Counted from the stretch's first letter, positions 41,501-49,235 are shown. The stretch is DNA of 64,000 bases from CAYVLA01 sp964549615 [NCBI: uncultured Thermococci archaeon] (GCA_964549615.1 CAZJVP010000076.1:33802-97801), one strand, 5' to 3'. Notes: generated by a model not told the origin, from the sequence alone. Numbers and translations: made by a program.

Positions 41501-41688
41501 TCTCCGCGGTCGAGAAGGTGGCAAAGGAGGCGCCAGCACCCGAGGAGGTGCCGAAGGCCCAAGCTGCATTGGCAGAGGCGCCGGCGCCCGAGGCAGGGGA
41601 TGACGCCTTCTCGCTGGGACGCGGGTCGAAGGCCAAGGATGAAGAATCAAAGGATCGCGAAAAGGAGTTGCAAGGAGGTAAGAAGTGA
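35554..41688 (+). CDS. Giant membrane-anchored surface protein with CARDB/DUF11-type repeats
   Basis: 2044 residues. A signal peptide is at about 1-28 (FALVGIAFNLSALLAGLPIL), followed by about 1770 extracellular residues made of Ig-like CARDB/DUF11-type domains (motifs such as I-E-N-T-G-G-S, L-R-N-V-G-N, I-T-N-V-G-D-T-D-L). One transmembrane helix lies at about 1806-1826. A tail of about 215 residues follows with helical repeats resembling pseudomurein-binding repeats (LSLAEFAYLLSLYLAKV, GLSDVVYMLSLAVSRA). By topology that tail should be cytoplasmic. A block of about 370 residues is duplicated in tandem (38371-40605). The ATG at 35554 is preferred to the TTG at 35530 because the signal peptide follows directly. 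It heads the operon with the pilus ATPase and membrane proteins, and may be an adhesin or scaffold. Confidence 0.8.
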   Translation: MNLRSAFALVGIAFNLSALLAGLPILGTLAQQDDVYPPTINLITRFPVITFEGVKVTIEADIIDSSGVQSATIAYRVDGTDYLAPMVLKANYRYEWTYLNNDIGSRSELVVLILNITAVDVYSNKGTQTYVNTTITVLKEDAEGPEIQLEAMPLYTESEDHLIIRASVTDPSDVGSVVLYYDKAGMWFERTMTYNPDNELYEAIIGPFETDTAVRYYVNATDASKNRNEASTLQADNGTMRSFVISYRMRFEGGVDDSNYLQVEQLHRYRMTKSRDTITYAGYVFNLELSDSGLLTGQVSLNSSGKTVVLKSLSLVEKNNELITDMQTKDGIAYDFNLKYLSYRPEGPYAEIEINPRQRLVFEGYTIYTYIKKVTAGDWTFIGQDGGKWQVNVTASLGYSSVTRTFTARNQFKEFFVGGRRDVQIIYLGEELVPGDLIRYRARLRVYKFQQPIFDVKNDVPTGSPSGLSPGQIIYNVYAGDILVQKVIAQNLAGSRAYDINIQVTNITGYGLAVSPGELTASLGPVYREKTVGNKTVRYYLTYGTLTRSFNLAFPRNVQVRESARFDVLLTYRDAHAESHQIRIPVQFLIYPSPPVLRVTKGLSREELPIGHPAAAWIEIENTGGSPALNVTVIDNTPPNLISDFETWRGEIKPGSSNKVYLMYSLKATTITVPGRTSYGFVTVDWKGVCYKAGVRNDAYTLSTDDFFFTALGPHLAFIQFTADRPIVDQGGQQMIFINLGEKVTVTATVKNDGNRIAKNMSLSFPGFVIESTNFPTGTDLEDGMYVQFSATIVAASEGTYPFQAMVTHYDENPVLGNVYRALSHLIMAQTYRSPVMVQFIDPPRQISAGETETISLSIRNIGNSPVENARVLLSLSRGLELVYGTYLIWEGRLGPNQNELKTIQIKGKEFGPNKIVATASGRDIPDVDYELPVEVLSPHIEILRTIDCEYLLARPDYWPRSSEIASRVTLTLRNVGNDLALRVVVKERLPAGLITFENLTLGSDLIVWGEMGDISLAPNESIALQYPVWARNPGHYFYAPAVVTYTNPIHTRYESTSNTLDVWALSSRPFLVDDGPVLVLGSDGAPLSGPVSYNDTVTFVVKIKNIGNQNATALQMGQWLGEGVPDIKCIVLNQVYVREALESGIRPESVLSLPIKVLVLEDVPSVASFALRFPLSYRDSQGRSYASVFSSQLEVRPTQVGVSFKKSFVRSYVGPGERPQLRIEITNVGDTDLSSVRAIVEVPGGLSIASSPVLDLLRESEKATIVVEFQAVSLPPGEVYVSFRGFVASVEYMCFRGRRSTPEDGIFLDLSVVRPYIEVTRSATSQVLLARSEEWPFSPLIHENVTLTLRNTAEIEARGVTVTENIPDGLYTLQSLGTSQIVWGKDGKLNLGKGETVSFTYPVWSFAEATSNFEPAVVTYSDPAGHRFQSYSTGVEKLVSVANRPYIVWEGGIVQDPAGSVTYNDTLELRMSVRNVGNSRSTGLVLTGWTDGKPSHPGWELLNSGELSKLLSNGIAPGSVLEFALRLRVLKDVRRPEEAKLPLELWYGDEMSRTYSREAVAEVLVRPPAISISAGLVNGRFVVMPRQPGFLNLSVSNAGDTDLTNVAFRVECPDGVSVASADNLDVLAEGGSRDMSIVFGGIELGEKIGRNYDKINVSISYADFRGEQHTMKIGVFNLTVKRPMLTVRTFEARSKTRLGGKYGFSLVLGNDGTFEASSLRILLGDMVTWLGDIAVAGGILDGDRVMVTENLSALNELQVQVKGKVQQKGRFVFSPVAIYSDAAGNEYRLELEAVQVRIGEKIFKTILPFLLWAAAGAAIVGIYYYETRIAEKIKGHQLGSLANSVITHVDATRTVPPLIPFRKKKLSLAEFAYLLSLYLAKVKATNPKRADRTTFIITHPQSRLVPGQEFKNLAVVRDAYLLLADMIQNRVKSSQTVPPTFLVQGFKFGLSDVVYMLSLAVSRARSDGQLPKSVTIPASTRISAVEKVAKEAPAPEEVPKAQAALAEAPAPEAGDDAFSLGRGSKAKDEESKDREKELQGGKK
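38371..40605 (+). repeat. Tandem duplication of about 370 codons inside the giant surface protein
   Basis: The first copy, 38371-39501, begins H-I-E-I-L-R; the second, 39502-40605, begins Y-I-E-V-T-R. Aligned landmarks recur in the same order: E-Y-L-L-A-R/Q-V-L-L-A-R, V-T-L-T-L-R-N, L-I-V-W-G/Q-I-V-W-G, Y-P-V-W, P-A-V-V-T-Y, V-S-Y-N-D-T/V-T-Y-N-D-T, N-V-G-D-T-D-L/N-A-G-D-T-D-L. The copies have diverged well at both protein and DNA level, so this is an old duplication. Confidence 0.85.
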
Positions 41689-42011
41689 TGGAGGAACCGG
41701 TCAGCCGCGAGGTCCAGTTGCTGATCTCGAAGATAGATAGCCTGATAGCTGTCTTCGAGCAGGTGTCCACCGTCGAGGATCAGGAGGAAGAGGCCGAGGG
41801 GAGCTATGTGAAGGAGCTCCTCGAGGTCACCAAGCGCCTCGGCGAGGAGGTGGGCAAGGGTCTCCAGCAGCTGAACGCGAAGCTGGACGAGATGGTATCG
41901 CTTCTGGACAACCTCCCGGCCAGGATGCCCAAGTTCGGCGCGGCCCTGGCCGAGGAGGGACCGGAGGACATACTGGGCCAGACGGATCTTGCGGCGGAAC
42001 AGGAAGGCTGA
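41688..42011 (+). CDS. Small coiled-coil protein
   Basis: 107 residues, acidic, predicted helical with heptads (EVQLLISKIDSLIAVFEQV, KGLQQLNAKLDEMVSLLDN). No signal or membrane segment is present, so it is cytoplasmic. The ATG at 41688 shares a base with the stop of the giant surface protein, which means coupled translation and probably a 1:1 partner, perhaps of the receptor's cytoplasmic tail or of the secretion ATPase that follows 58 bases later. The family is not recognised. Confidence 0.65.
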   Translation: MEEPVSREVQLLISKIDSLIAVFEQVSTVEDQEEEAEGSYVKELLEVTKRLGEEVGKGLQQLNAKLDEMVSLLDNLPARMPKFGAALAEEGPEDILGQTDLAAEQEG

Positions 42012-42069
42012 GCTTGCGCGATAGCTCTCGCAAAGGCGAGTTCGGTATGCCCGGTTAGGGTGAGGCGGA

Positions 42070-44088
42070 ATGGAAAGAAGTAGCGCTAGGAAAGTGAATG
42101 TGAAGTTCCTCAGGAAGATGAGGAGGGCCCTGGGGACGCTGCCGGAGGCGGGTACCCCGGAGGACATCGAGAGGAAGGCGTTCCTGAGGTACGTCCCCGC
42201 GGCGGCCCGCAGGCGGTTGGAGATGAAGGCCTCCAAGCCAGCTGTGGATGACGAGGCCTTGGGGCTCTTCAAGAAGCTTGGGGTCAAGGAGCCCCAGGAG
42301 GAGGTTGATCAGTCCGCACGGTCGCTGCTCGACCTAGCGACGATGCCGACCCAGGAGTTCGCGAAGATTGCGGACGAAGACTTGAAGGTCGAATCGCTGG
42401 ATGATGCCTCGGTTAGAAAGAGCCTTGGAATAACGGTCGCAGAGCAGGGCCCCTTGAAGTTCCTCTCGGCCGAGGCTGTGGCCGGCGCCCACCTGGAGAC
42501 GGAGATACCGCAGGAGTTCCTATCCATCCCCACGCAGTGGAAGGACAGCACCCTTCCGGGGATCCACAAGGAGTACTGGCTTCAGAACCCGTTCTCAAGG
42601 GCTGTGATACGCTGGGACGATGAGAACAAGGAAGCCATCTACTACGTCGTCGAGCCCGATCTTGATGAGAAGGAGGCGATGATCCTCGCCAGGATAAAGG
42701 AGATCGTCCAGGAGGAGATCGAGTCGGACTTCTACTCGCTCAGCGAGCTGGGGAAGGCGAAGTCCTACTTCGACGAGAAGATCCAGGAGATCCTGGACGA
42801 GCTCAGGATCTCCACCGACAAGGCCCAGCGGGAGAAGTTCGCCTACTATCTGAAGAGGGACATGCTTGGGCTGGGCAAGATAGAGCCCTTCTTCCACGAC
42901 TCGGCCATCGAGGACATAAGCTGCGACGGCGTGTCCATCCCGGTCTATATCTACCACAACAAGCACGGCTCGCTTAAGACGAGCGTGGTATACAACAGCT
43001 CAAAGGAGCTTGACGATGCCATACTGAGGATCGCCCAGAAATGCGAGATGGACATCTCGGTTGCCGAACCGGTCTTGGACGGCCGCTTGCCTGACGGCAG
43101 CAGGGTGAACGCCACATTCGGCTCCGAGGTGACGATGCACGGGGGCACGTTTACCATACGAAGGTTCAGGGAGGAACCTCTCACCCCGGTGCACATGGCG
43201 GAGTGGAACACCTGCTCCCCCACCATGCTGGCACTGATCTGGATGGCGCTGCAGCACAAGTACACGGGGTCGATCCTGGTATCCGGCGCTACAGCCTCGG
43301 GCAAGACCTCGATGCTCAACGCGATCGCGATGTTCATACCTCCCGAGTCCAAGGTCGTCACCATCGAGGACACGCAGGAGCTTCAGATACCCATAAAGCA
43401 CTGGCTTCCCGCCGTCGCGAGGCCCGGGTTCGGCCCGGCTGATTCGACCGGCAGGAGGAGGGGCGAGGTGTCCATGTTCGACCTCCTGAAGGCTGCCCTG
43501 AGGCAGAGGCCGGACTACATGGTCGTGGGAGAGGTCCGAGGTGAGGAGGCGTACGTGATGTTCCAGGGGATGGCCACCGGCCACCCAGCCCTGGGCACGA
43601 TCCACGCCGACTCCGTGACATCCCTGCTTCACAGGCTTGTGACCCGGCCCATAAACCTGCCTCCGAGCCTCCTATCCCACTTGAACGCGCTCATGATACA
43701 GGGCGTGATAGTGAGCGGGGGTAGAAAGCTCAGGAGAACCTTGAACCTGTCGGAGATGGTCACGGTCGATCCCAAGACGGAAACCCCGGTGACCAGACAG
43801 CTGTTCAGATGGAACCCGAAGACCGACACCCACGAGTTCGTGGCGCGGGAGAGCACGCTGATCAGCAAGATCGCGTTCATCCGAGGGATCGACGAGAAGG
43901 AGGTCTGGGACGAGATAACGCGCAGGGCCCTTTTCATCGACTGGATGAGGCAGGAGAAGATCTTCGACTTCAAGAAGGTCAGCGAGCTGATAGCCGAGTA
44001 CTATAAGTCCCCGGACCTCGCCTTGGAGAGGGTGTTTAGATCAAAGAGGAAGAAGAGGGGGGAGGAATCTGTACCCGAGGGAGCCTGA
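42070..44088 (+). CDS. Type IV pilus/archaellum-type secretion ATPase (GspE/ArlI/TadA family)
   Basis: 672 residues. The N-terminal extension of about 230 residues is longer than in ArlI. The ATPase core has the Asp box I-E-D-I-S-C-D-G, Walker A GATASGKTSM at about 406-415, IEDTQELQIP, Walker B-like DYMVVGEVRGEEAYV near 482 and the His box GHPALGTIHADS. It drives assembly of pilin fibres across the membrane. It is followed by two TadC-type membrane proteins, so the locus codes for a complete minimal export motor. It is encoded in the same direction as the giant receptor. Confidence 0.9.
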   Translation: MERSSARKVNVKFLRKMRRALGTLPEAGTPEDIERKAFLRYVPAAARRRLEMKASKPAVDDEALGLFKKLGVKEPQEEVDQSARSLLDLATMPTQEFAKIADEDLKVESLDDASVRKSLGITVAEQGPLKFLSAEAVAGAHLETEIPQEFLSIPTQWKDSTLPGIHKEYWLQNPFSRAVIRWDDENKEAIYYVVEPDLDEKEAMILARIKEIVQEEIESDFYSLSELGKAKSYFDEKIQEILDELRISTDKAQREKFAYYLKRDMLGLGKIEPFFHDSAIEDISCDGVSIPVYIYHNKHGSLKTSVVYNSSKELDDAILRIAQKCEMDISVAEPVLDGRLPDGSRVNATFGSEVTMHGGTFTIRRFREEPLTPVHMAEWNTCSPTMLALIWMALQHKYTGSILVSGATASGKTSMLNAIAMFIPPESKVVTIEDTQELQIPIKHWLPAVARPGFGPADSTGRRRGEVSMFDLLKAALRQRPDYMVVGEVRGEEAYVMFQGMATGHPALGTIHADSVTSLLHRLVTRPINLPPSLLSHLNALMIQGVIVSGGRKLRRTLNLSEMVTVDPKTETPVTRQLFRWNPKTDTHEFVARESTLISKIAFIRGIDEKEVWDEITRRALFIDWMRQEKIFDFKKVSELIAEYYKSPDLALERVFRSKRKKRGEESVPEGA

Positions 44089-44998
44089 AGAAGCCGAGCA
44101 GTCAGCCAAGAAGCCGAAGAAGCCCGAATACAGGGCCAAGAGAGGATTTCTCGCGAACTACTGCAAGTACGCCCACAGGTTGATCGGGGGATTCGTTGAC
44201 CCCAGGATGGGATGGCTGCCGAACTTCGCCACCTCGCTCAGGCAGGCCGGCCTTCCCATCAATGTAGGCGCATACGCCAGCGCGGTGGTCCTGACCATGA
44301 TCATCGCATTCGGCGTGAGCTTCGGAGTCCTTCTGGTCCTGGGCCTGATCCTCAGGGTGCCGTTCATCGCCGTCCTCTCGATCATCTCGATCCCGGTTGT
44401 GTTCGGCGCGTTCTTCATGTACCCGAGCTACAGGGCCTCGACCAGGAAGGCGAACATCGATGAGAACCTTCCCTTCGCGGTTTCGGCGATGGCCACGATG
44501 GCCGGTTCCGGTGCGAACACCCTGGACATGTTCAGGACGATCGCGGAGGGAAACAGGTATGGCGAGATGTCCCGGGAGGCCCTTAAGATAGTGTCGGACG
44601 TGGAGAACCTGGGCTACACGATCAAGTCGGCCCTCGAGAGGGCGATTGAGAGGACGCCGTCGGCCAAGCTCAGGGCGCTCTTCTACAAGATGATAACGAC
44701 CATGACGTCCGGCGGGGATCTGAAGAGCCTGTTGATGTTGCAGTCCGAGAAGGTCATCGACGACAGCAGGAGGGACCAGGAGGCCGCGATAGAGACCCTC
44801 GGCATGGTCTCAGAGGCCTACACCGTGATCCTCATACTCGGGCCGATCCTGGCGCTCGTCATGAGCGTGATAATGATGCTGCTCCTGCCAACCATGGAGA
44901 CGATGATGAAGATGCTGCAGTACGCCCTGCTGTTGCTGGTACCGGTGGGGTACGTGGTCTTCATGGTCATGACCAGCGCGGTGAAGCCGAATCTGTAG
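44069..44998 (+). CDS. TadC/ArlJ-type pilus membrane protein, first copy (unusual start)
   Basis: The T2SSF-like protein has transmembrane segments at VVLTMIIAFGVSFGVLLVL, FIAVLSIISIPVVFGAFFM and near the C-terminus (VILILGPILALVMSVIMML, YALLLLVPVGYVVF), with the conserved cytoplasmic helices F-A-V-S-A-M-A-T-M-A-G-S-G between them. The first ATG/GTG/TTG codon in frame is TTG 44180, but the upstream frame (A-N-Y-C-K-Y-A-H-R-L-I-G-G-F-V-D) looks coding and homologous. The only credible start before it is CTG 44069, with GGGGGGAGGAAT just upstream, inside the 3' end of the ATPase gene. I list the longer form; the start is uncertain. Confidence 0.75.
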   Translation: MYPREPEEAEQSAKKPKKPEYRAKRGFLANYCKYAHRLIGGFVDPRMGWLPNFATSLRQAGLPINVGAYASAVVLTMIIAFGVSFGVLLVLGLILRVPFIAVLSIISIPVVFGAFFMYPSYRASTRKANIDENLPFAVSAMATMAGSGANTLDMFRTIAEGNRYGEMSREALKIVSDVENLGYTIKSALERAIERTPSAKLRALFYKMITTMTSGGDLKSLLMLQSEKVIDDSRRDQEAAIETLGMVSEAYTVILILGPILALVMSVIMMLLLPTMETMMKMLQYALLLLVPVGYVVFMVMTSAVKPNL

Positions 44999-45009
44999 GG
45001 GGTGAGCGA

Positions 45010-45975
45010 ATGTCGGTGGAGGTAAAGCCCATTGTTTTCAAGAGGTCCCGGGGGCTGCTCAGGGATTCCCTGACGTACATTCACCTCGGCCTCTCCAGCC
45101 TTGCGCTGATCGGTTTCATAGGGCTATTGGCCCTTTTCATCCTCTCCCCCAACGGGCGGCTTGCCAGCTCGATGCCCGGCTTCGTGAGGGTCGCTTCCAC
45201 GAAGTACTACATTGAGGTCTTGCTTGCCCTATTCTTTTTGGTCATCGGCCCCTATGTCTGGAATCGAAACAGGGCATTCAACAGGCTCATGGACATGGAG
45301 GCGCGGTTCCCGGAGTGGCTGATCGACGTTGCAGAGGCGAAGGAGGCCGGCATGACGATGGCCCAGGCGGTCTACTCCACCGCGAGCTCAAACTACTCGG
45401 CGCTCACCAAGGAGGTTCGAAGGATGGCCACCGAGATATCGTGGGGTAGATCGTTCGAACGGGTCCTTTCCGACTTCGCGGTCAGGTCGAAGAGCAAGTT
45501 CATCGCCTCGACGATATACACCATCATTGCCGCAAGCAGGGCCGGAGGTGAGATAACGACCACCATAAGGTCGGCGGCCGAGGCGGCTGAGAAACGGCAG
45601 ATGATAAGGAAGGAACAATCCGCCGGGATGAAGCAGTACGTCTACATGTCCTACTTCTCCTTCATGATATTCGTGGGGGTCGTCTACATTGTGTACTCAA
45701 GCTTCCTGAAGGAGCTCGGAGGTCTGCAGTTCAGCTTCTCCATGACCTCCGCCAGCCAGGCGGGCGCGGAGCTCTCAGCTGCCGAGAAGGCCGCAAAGCT
45801 CGCGCACTATAGGTTCGTCATCAAGGTCCTCATGATCGAGTCCGCGGTCGGCGGAGGGCTGTACGCGGGGGTGCTGGAGAAGGGATCCGCATATGCGGGC
45901 CTGAAGCACGCCCTGCTTCTCCTGGCGCTAACGTACGCCGGCCTTTTCGTCACCTTCGGCGGTTCGATCATCTAG
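45010..45975 (+). CDS. TadC/ArlJ-type pilus membrane protein, second copy
   Basis: 321 residues. Transmembrane segments lie at about 27-48 (LALIGFIGLLALFILSP), 67-83 (EVLLALFFLVIGPYVW) and three near the C-terminus. The T2SSF core reads E-A-R-F-P-E-W-L-I-D-V-A-E-A-K-E-A-G-M-T, F-E-R-V-L and ASRAGGEITTTIRSAAEAAE. With the preceding gene it forms the paired TadC-like platform (TadB/TadC-style) known from archaeal type IV pili, binding the ATPase on the inside. ATG start 11 bases after the previous stop, with GGGGTGA upstream. Confidence 0.88.
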   Translation: MSVEVKPIVFKRSRGLLRDSLTYIHLGLSSLALIGFIGLLALFILSPNGRLASSMPGFVRVASTKYYIEVLLALFFLVIGPYVWNRNRAFNRLMDMEARFPEWLIDVAEAKEAGMTMAQAVYSTASSNYSALTKEVRRMATEISWGRSFERVLSDFAVRSKSKFIASTIYTIIAASRAGGEITTTIRSAAEAAEKRQMIRKEQSAGMKQYVYMSYFSFMIFVGVVYIVYSSFLKELGGLQFSFSMTSASQAGAELSAAEKAAKLAHYRFVIKVLMIESAVGGGLYAGVLEKGSAYAGLKHALLLLALTYAGLFVTFGGSII

Positions 45976-45988
45976 GGGGAGGGTCGCC

Positions 45989-48526
45989 TTGGGAGACACC
46001 GAGATAAGATTGTCCGCAATGCCGGAGAAAATGATCAACGACGGCAACTGCAAGAGCAAGATAGTACTGGAGGTCCTCGAGAAGGGCAAGCCGGCCTCAA
46101 AGGTCTGGCTTTTCGTTGCAACCACCCTGGGCGAGCTGTATGGACTGGGAGAGTCGGAGCTTGAGAGGACTGAGCATGACGATCTTGTAATGCTCAAGAT
46201 CAGGACCGATGAAAAGGGAACTGCCAGCCTGGGCCTCAAGCTTCCGGCAAAGGTCGTCGGGGCGGGCCACGTCGCCGCGGCGAAGAAGAAGGGCGAGGTC
46301 TCCGCTGCCCTGAACAAGGCAGCCGCGGGAAAGATTGAGGCCAAGAGGGCGGACGGCGTGGGGCTGTGCAAGGTCTCCCTGGAGGCCGGGAAACCCGAGA
46401 AGATCCTCCTAGAGGCGGACCGATCCGAGGTGGTGGCCGACGGGAGCACAACGGCCACGGTCTCGGCGCTCGTTACCGATGCCTACGGGAACCCGATAAG
46501 GGGCCAGGAGGTGTCCTTCGAATCCGATCTCGGCAGCCTTGATCCGGACAGGGTAAACTGCATGACGGATGAGGAGGGCCGGGCCACCACGACAATATCG
46601 TCCCAGAGGGTAGGCCTGGCGAGGGTGAGGTGTAGCAACCGGTACAGAAGCTGGATCAACGATGTGGCGCCGGATCTGGCGAAGAAGGAAAAGGGTTTCC
46701 TGGGGCTGCTCAAGGAAAGAAGCCCGCCCGCTCTGGGTAGCCTTCCGAGGCAGAAGGAGGTTCTCACCGCCGAGGCCGCAATAAGGTTCGTGGCATCCAG
46801 GCCCTCCAACATCATTCTTGCGACGGATCGTCCAACCCTTCCGGCTGACGGAAGGTCTGAGGCCTGCATCACCGCAGAGGTGAAGGATGAGTATGGTAAT
46901 CCCGTCGAGGCGGAGGGGGTGTTGTTCGAGACCGACTTGGGCGAGGTCCGTCCGACGGGGCAGGTGGCGACGGGGCCGGATGGCAAGGCAAGCGCATATG
47001 TGAAGTCGACAAAGGTCGGTCCAGCCTCGGTTAGAGCTAGAACCGCAGGCCCGGAGGCCTTGCTGTCGGCGGTCGAGGTCGTCTTCGAGGCGGCATCCCC
47101 AGCTAGGATGGACCTTCAAACCAGCCTCGAGAGGGTCGTGGCTGATGGCAGGAGCGAATGCCTGCTGGTCGCCACCGTCGTGGACGAGGCCGGAAACCCC
47201 GTCCCCGGAAGGACGGTCAACTTCCAAACCGACCTTGGGACCATTCAGAACGGTGGGGCTGCGACGACGGATAAGGACGGGAAGGCCGAGGCCCGCCTGG
47301 TTTCGCGCGTCGCCGGAAAGGCACACGTCAAGGCCGCCTGCGGCGACCTGAGCTCAAGCCTCGAGGTCGAATTCGTGCCGGGCAAGCCGGCCTCTTTTGC
47401 GATATCCCTGAACCCCACCATGGAGCAGGGGTGGAAGGAAAGGATCCCGGCGCAGCACATCGAGCGCCTCGGGCAGGCCCTGAAGCACCTGGAGGAGAGG
47501 AAGTTCTCCGAGGCGATCAGGATACTCGAGGCGGAGCAGACCCAGATGGAGGCGACCTCAAACTATTCCGCGCTCTGCGATCTGGCCTACGCATACCAGC
47601 AGGCGGGGCGCAAAGCCGAGGCCGAGAGGCTGTACAACTACCTGCTCCAAAGCAACGGCCGCAGGAAGGAGATCCGGGTGAAGGCGGGCGAGCTTGAGGA
47701 AGCGTTCGGGATCGTTCTGCCGGAGGCCGACGGAAGGAAGGAGGCGGCGTCGAAGGAGTTCATGGAGCTGGACCCGCGCGACTACCTGATCAACGTCGTG
47801 GTCACCGACGACCAGGGCAACCCGATCCCGGATGTTGAGGTGCATTTCGCTGCGAACTTCGGTTGGGTGCCGGAGGAGTTCAGGAGGGGGCGCACAAATG
47901 CCGCGGGTGCGGCAAGCTCGCTTGTGACGACCTTCGCCCCATTGGGCTCATCGGAGGTTGAGTTCGCATGGGTCAACCTGGGCCTGATGAAGGAAAACGC
48001 GCTGGACTACGCGGGAGCCCAGCGATGTTACAGGTCCGCCATCCAAGCAATTCCGGGCTCGACCCGGGCGCTTGAATGCCTCGCATCGGTGCTTGTCAAG
48101 ACCGGTGATGTCGAGGGGGCAAAGAAGTGCTACTACAACCTGGGCAGGGCGTGGTCGGCCAAAGGCCAGCCTGCCAAAGCCATCGAGTACTTCGGCAAGG
48201 CGATAGAGCTTGACCCAAGGTACGCGAAGGCCCTTGCAGGATACGGGGCGGCATGCCTCAGGCTTGGGGAAACCGAGAGGGCCCGGAGGTACCTTGAAGA
48301 GAGCATCAAGATCGACAGATCGCTCAAAGCGCCGCTCGCAAACCTTGGCCTGCTGTACTACCTGGTCGGGAAGTTCGACAAGGCGATCGAGATGAACAAG
48401 AGGGCCCTCAAACTTGAGCCGAACTTCAAGCCGGCCTTGATCAACCTCCAACAGATACACATGGCGAACGGCGAGAGGGAGAAGGCAAACGAGTACCTGG
48501 CAAGGATCAGAAGCTTGGGAGGCTGA
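45989..48526 (+). CDS. Invasin-like Ig-domain and TPR protein without signal peptide
   Basis: 845 residues. At least three Big_1/invasin-type Ig domains share D-G-x-S/T-x-x-x-x-x-x-A-x-V-x-D-x-x-G-N-P (about residues 148-175, 285-312, 380-408), each with D-x-x-G-x-A/T near its end. A helical section follows (about 480-580), then another D-D-Q-G-N-P domain. From about 655 there are TPR repeats (NLGRAWSAKGQPAKAIEYFG, GAACLRLGETERARRYLEES, NLGLLYYLVGKFDKAIEMNK). No signal peptide or membrane segment is seen after the TTG start (45989). Invasin domains are usually outside the cell and TPRs inside, so the localisation is puzzling. It is in the pilus operon. Confidence 0.75.
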   Translation: MGDTEIRLSAMPEKMINDGNCKSKIVLEVLEKGKPASKVWLFVATTLGELYGLGESELERTEHDDLVMLKIRTDEKGTASLGLKLPAKVVGAGHVAAAKKKGEVSAALNKAAAGKIEAKRADGVGLCKVSLEAGKPEKILLEADRSEVVADGSTTATVSALVTDAYGNPIRGQEVSFESDLGSLDPDRVNCMTDEEGRATTTISSQRVGLARVRCSNRYRSWINDVAPDLAKKEKGFLGLLKERSPPALGSLPRQKEVLTAEAAIRFVASRPSNIILATDRPTLPADGRSEACITAEVKDEYGNPVEAEGVLFETDLGEVRPTGQVATGPDGKASAYVKSTKVGPASVRARTAGPEALLSAVEVVFEAASPARMDLQTSLERVVADGRSECLLVATVVDEAGNPVPGRTVNFQTDLGTIQNGGAATTDKDGKAEARLVSRVAGKAHVKAACGDLSSSLEVEFVPGKPASFAISLNPTMEQGWKERIPAQHIERLGQALKHLEERKFSEAIRILEAEQTQMEATSNYSALCDLAYAYQQAGRKAEAERLYNYLLQSNGRRKEIRVKAGELEEAFGIVLPEADGRKEAASKEFMELDPRDYLINVVVTDDQGNPIPDVEVHFAANFGWVPEEFRRGRTNAAGAASSLVTTFAPLGSSEVEFAWVNLGLMKENALDYAGAQRCYRSAIQAIPGSTRALECLASVLVKTGDVEGAKKCYYNLGRAWSAKGQPAKAIEYFGKAIELDPRYAKALAGYGAACLRLGETERARRYLEESIKIDRSLKAPLANLGLLYYLVGKFDKAIEMNKRALKLEPNFKPALINLQQIHMANGEREKANEYLARIRSLGG

Positions 48527-48530
48527 TCGG

Positions 48531-49124
48531 TTGTCGACCGACGTGATGGAGCCGGCCGGCGAGAACGACCTTTGCCGGCTCGTCAGCGTTTTTTCGACCG
48601 CGACGAGGCAGAGGATCATCAAGCTCCTTGCGTCGGGCGGCTCGTATACCTTCACCGAGATCCTAAACCACCTCAGGACGTTTGACCCCAGCGTGAGGTC
48701 CAACAACCTCAGCTACCACCTGAAAGAGCTGGGCGACCTGATAGAGCAGGACGAGAAGGCGGAGTACAGGATCACGGCGAAGGGCCTGTACGTCAAGGAG
48801 GTCCTGGACGACCTCGAGGCGACCACGGCGGTTGCCAACCAGCCGGCCCCGGAAGCCCCCAGGCCTGGGACCGGCATCGAGAAGGTCGTCATTGGGGGCA
48901 TGCTCGTGAAGCTTTCCCCGGCTAGCTTCTTGAGGATGGCTAGGGAGTCCGGGAAGCTCGTCATACACAGCAAGATCGGAGCGTTCCGGCCGAAGGAGAT
49001 CTACATCACCTGCATAGACGGCATCAGCTACTACTGCAAGAGCAAGAAGCTGCTTGAGGGACTGGAGAGGGTGAGCGAGGCGACCAGGATAGAGATTCCC
49101 ACGAACATGATCGTGGACATCTAG
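48531..49124 (+). CDS. ArsR-like winged-helix protein with C-terminal sensor-like region
   Basis: 197 residues. The N-terminal winged helix resembles ArsR-type regulators (V-F-S-T-A-T-R-Q-R-I-I-K-L-L, YTFTEILNHL, NNLSYHLKELGDLIEQDEKAEYRITAKG). A Pro-rich linker leads to a C-terminal domain of about 85 residues (IEKVVIGGMLVKLSPASFLR). The start is TTG 48531, four bases after the TPR protein. It probably regulates the pilus operon or the downstream pilin. The C-terminal domain is not recognised. Confidence 0.7.
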   Translation: MSTDVMEPAGENDLCRLVSVFSTATRQRIIKLLASGGSYTFTEILNHLRTFDPSVRSNNLSYHLKELGDLIEQDEKAEYRITAKGLYVKEVLDDLEATTAVANQPAPEAPRPGTGIEKVVIGGMLVKLSPASFLRMARESGKLVIHSKIGAFRPKEIYITCIDGISYYCKSKKLLEGLERVSEATRIEIPTNMIVDI

Positions 49125-49226
49125 TCGAAGTTTCTTGACCCAGCTACTTACGGTTCTTGACCGAGCTTGTCAAGGAAGGCTGACGCGATAAGATTTGAGC
49201 AACGGGTCCTGAATATTATGCGAAAC

Positions 49227-49235
49227 CTTTATATT
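49227..49235 (+). promoter_or_regulatory. TATA box for the small pilin gene
   Basis: CTTTATATT in the only AT-rich patch before the pilin. The predicted start near 49257 leaves an unusually long leader of about 90 bases, with GGAGGTGA before the ATG. Confidence 0.5.
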
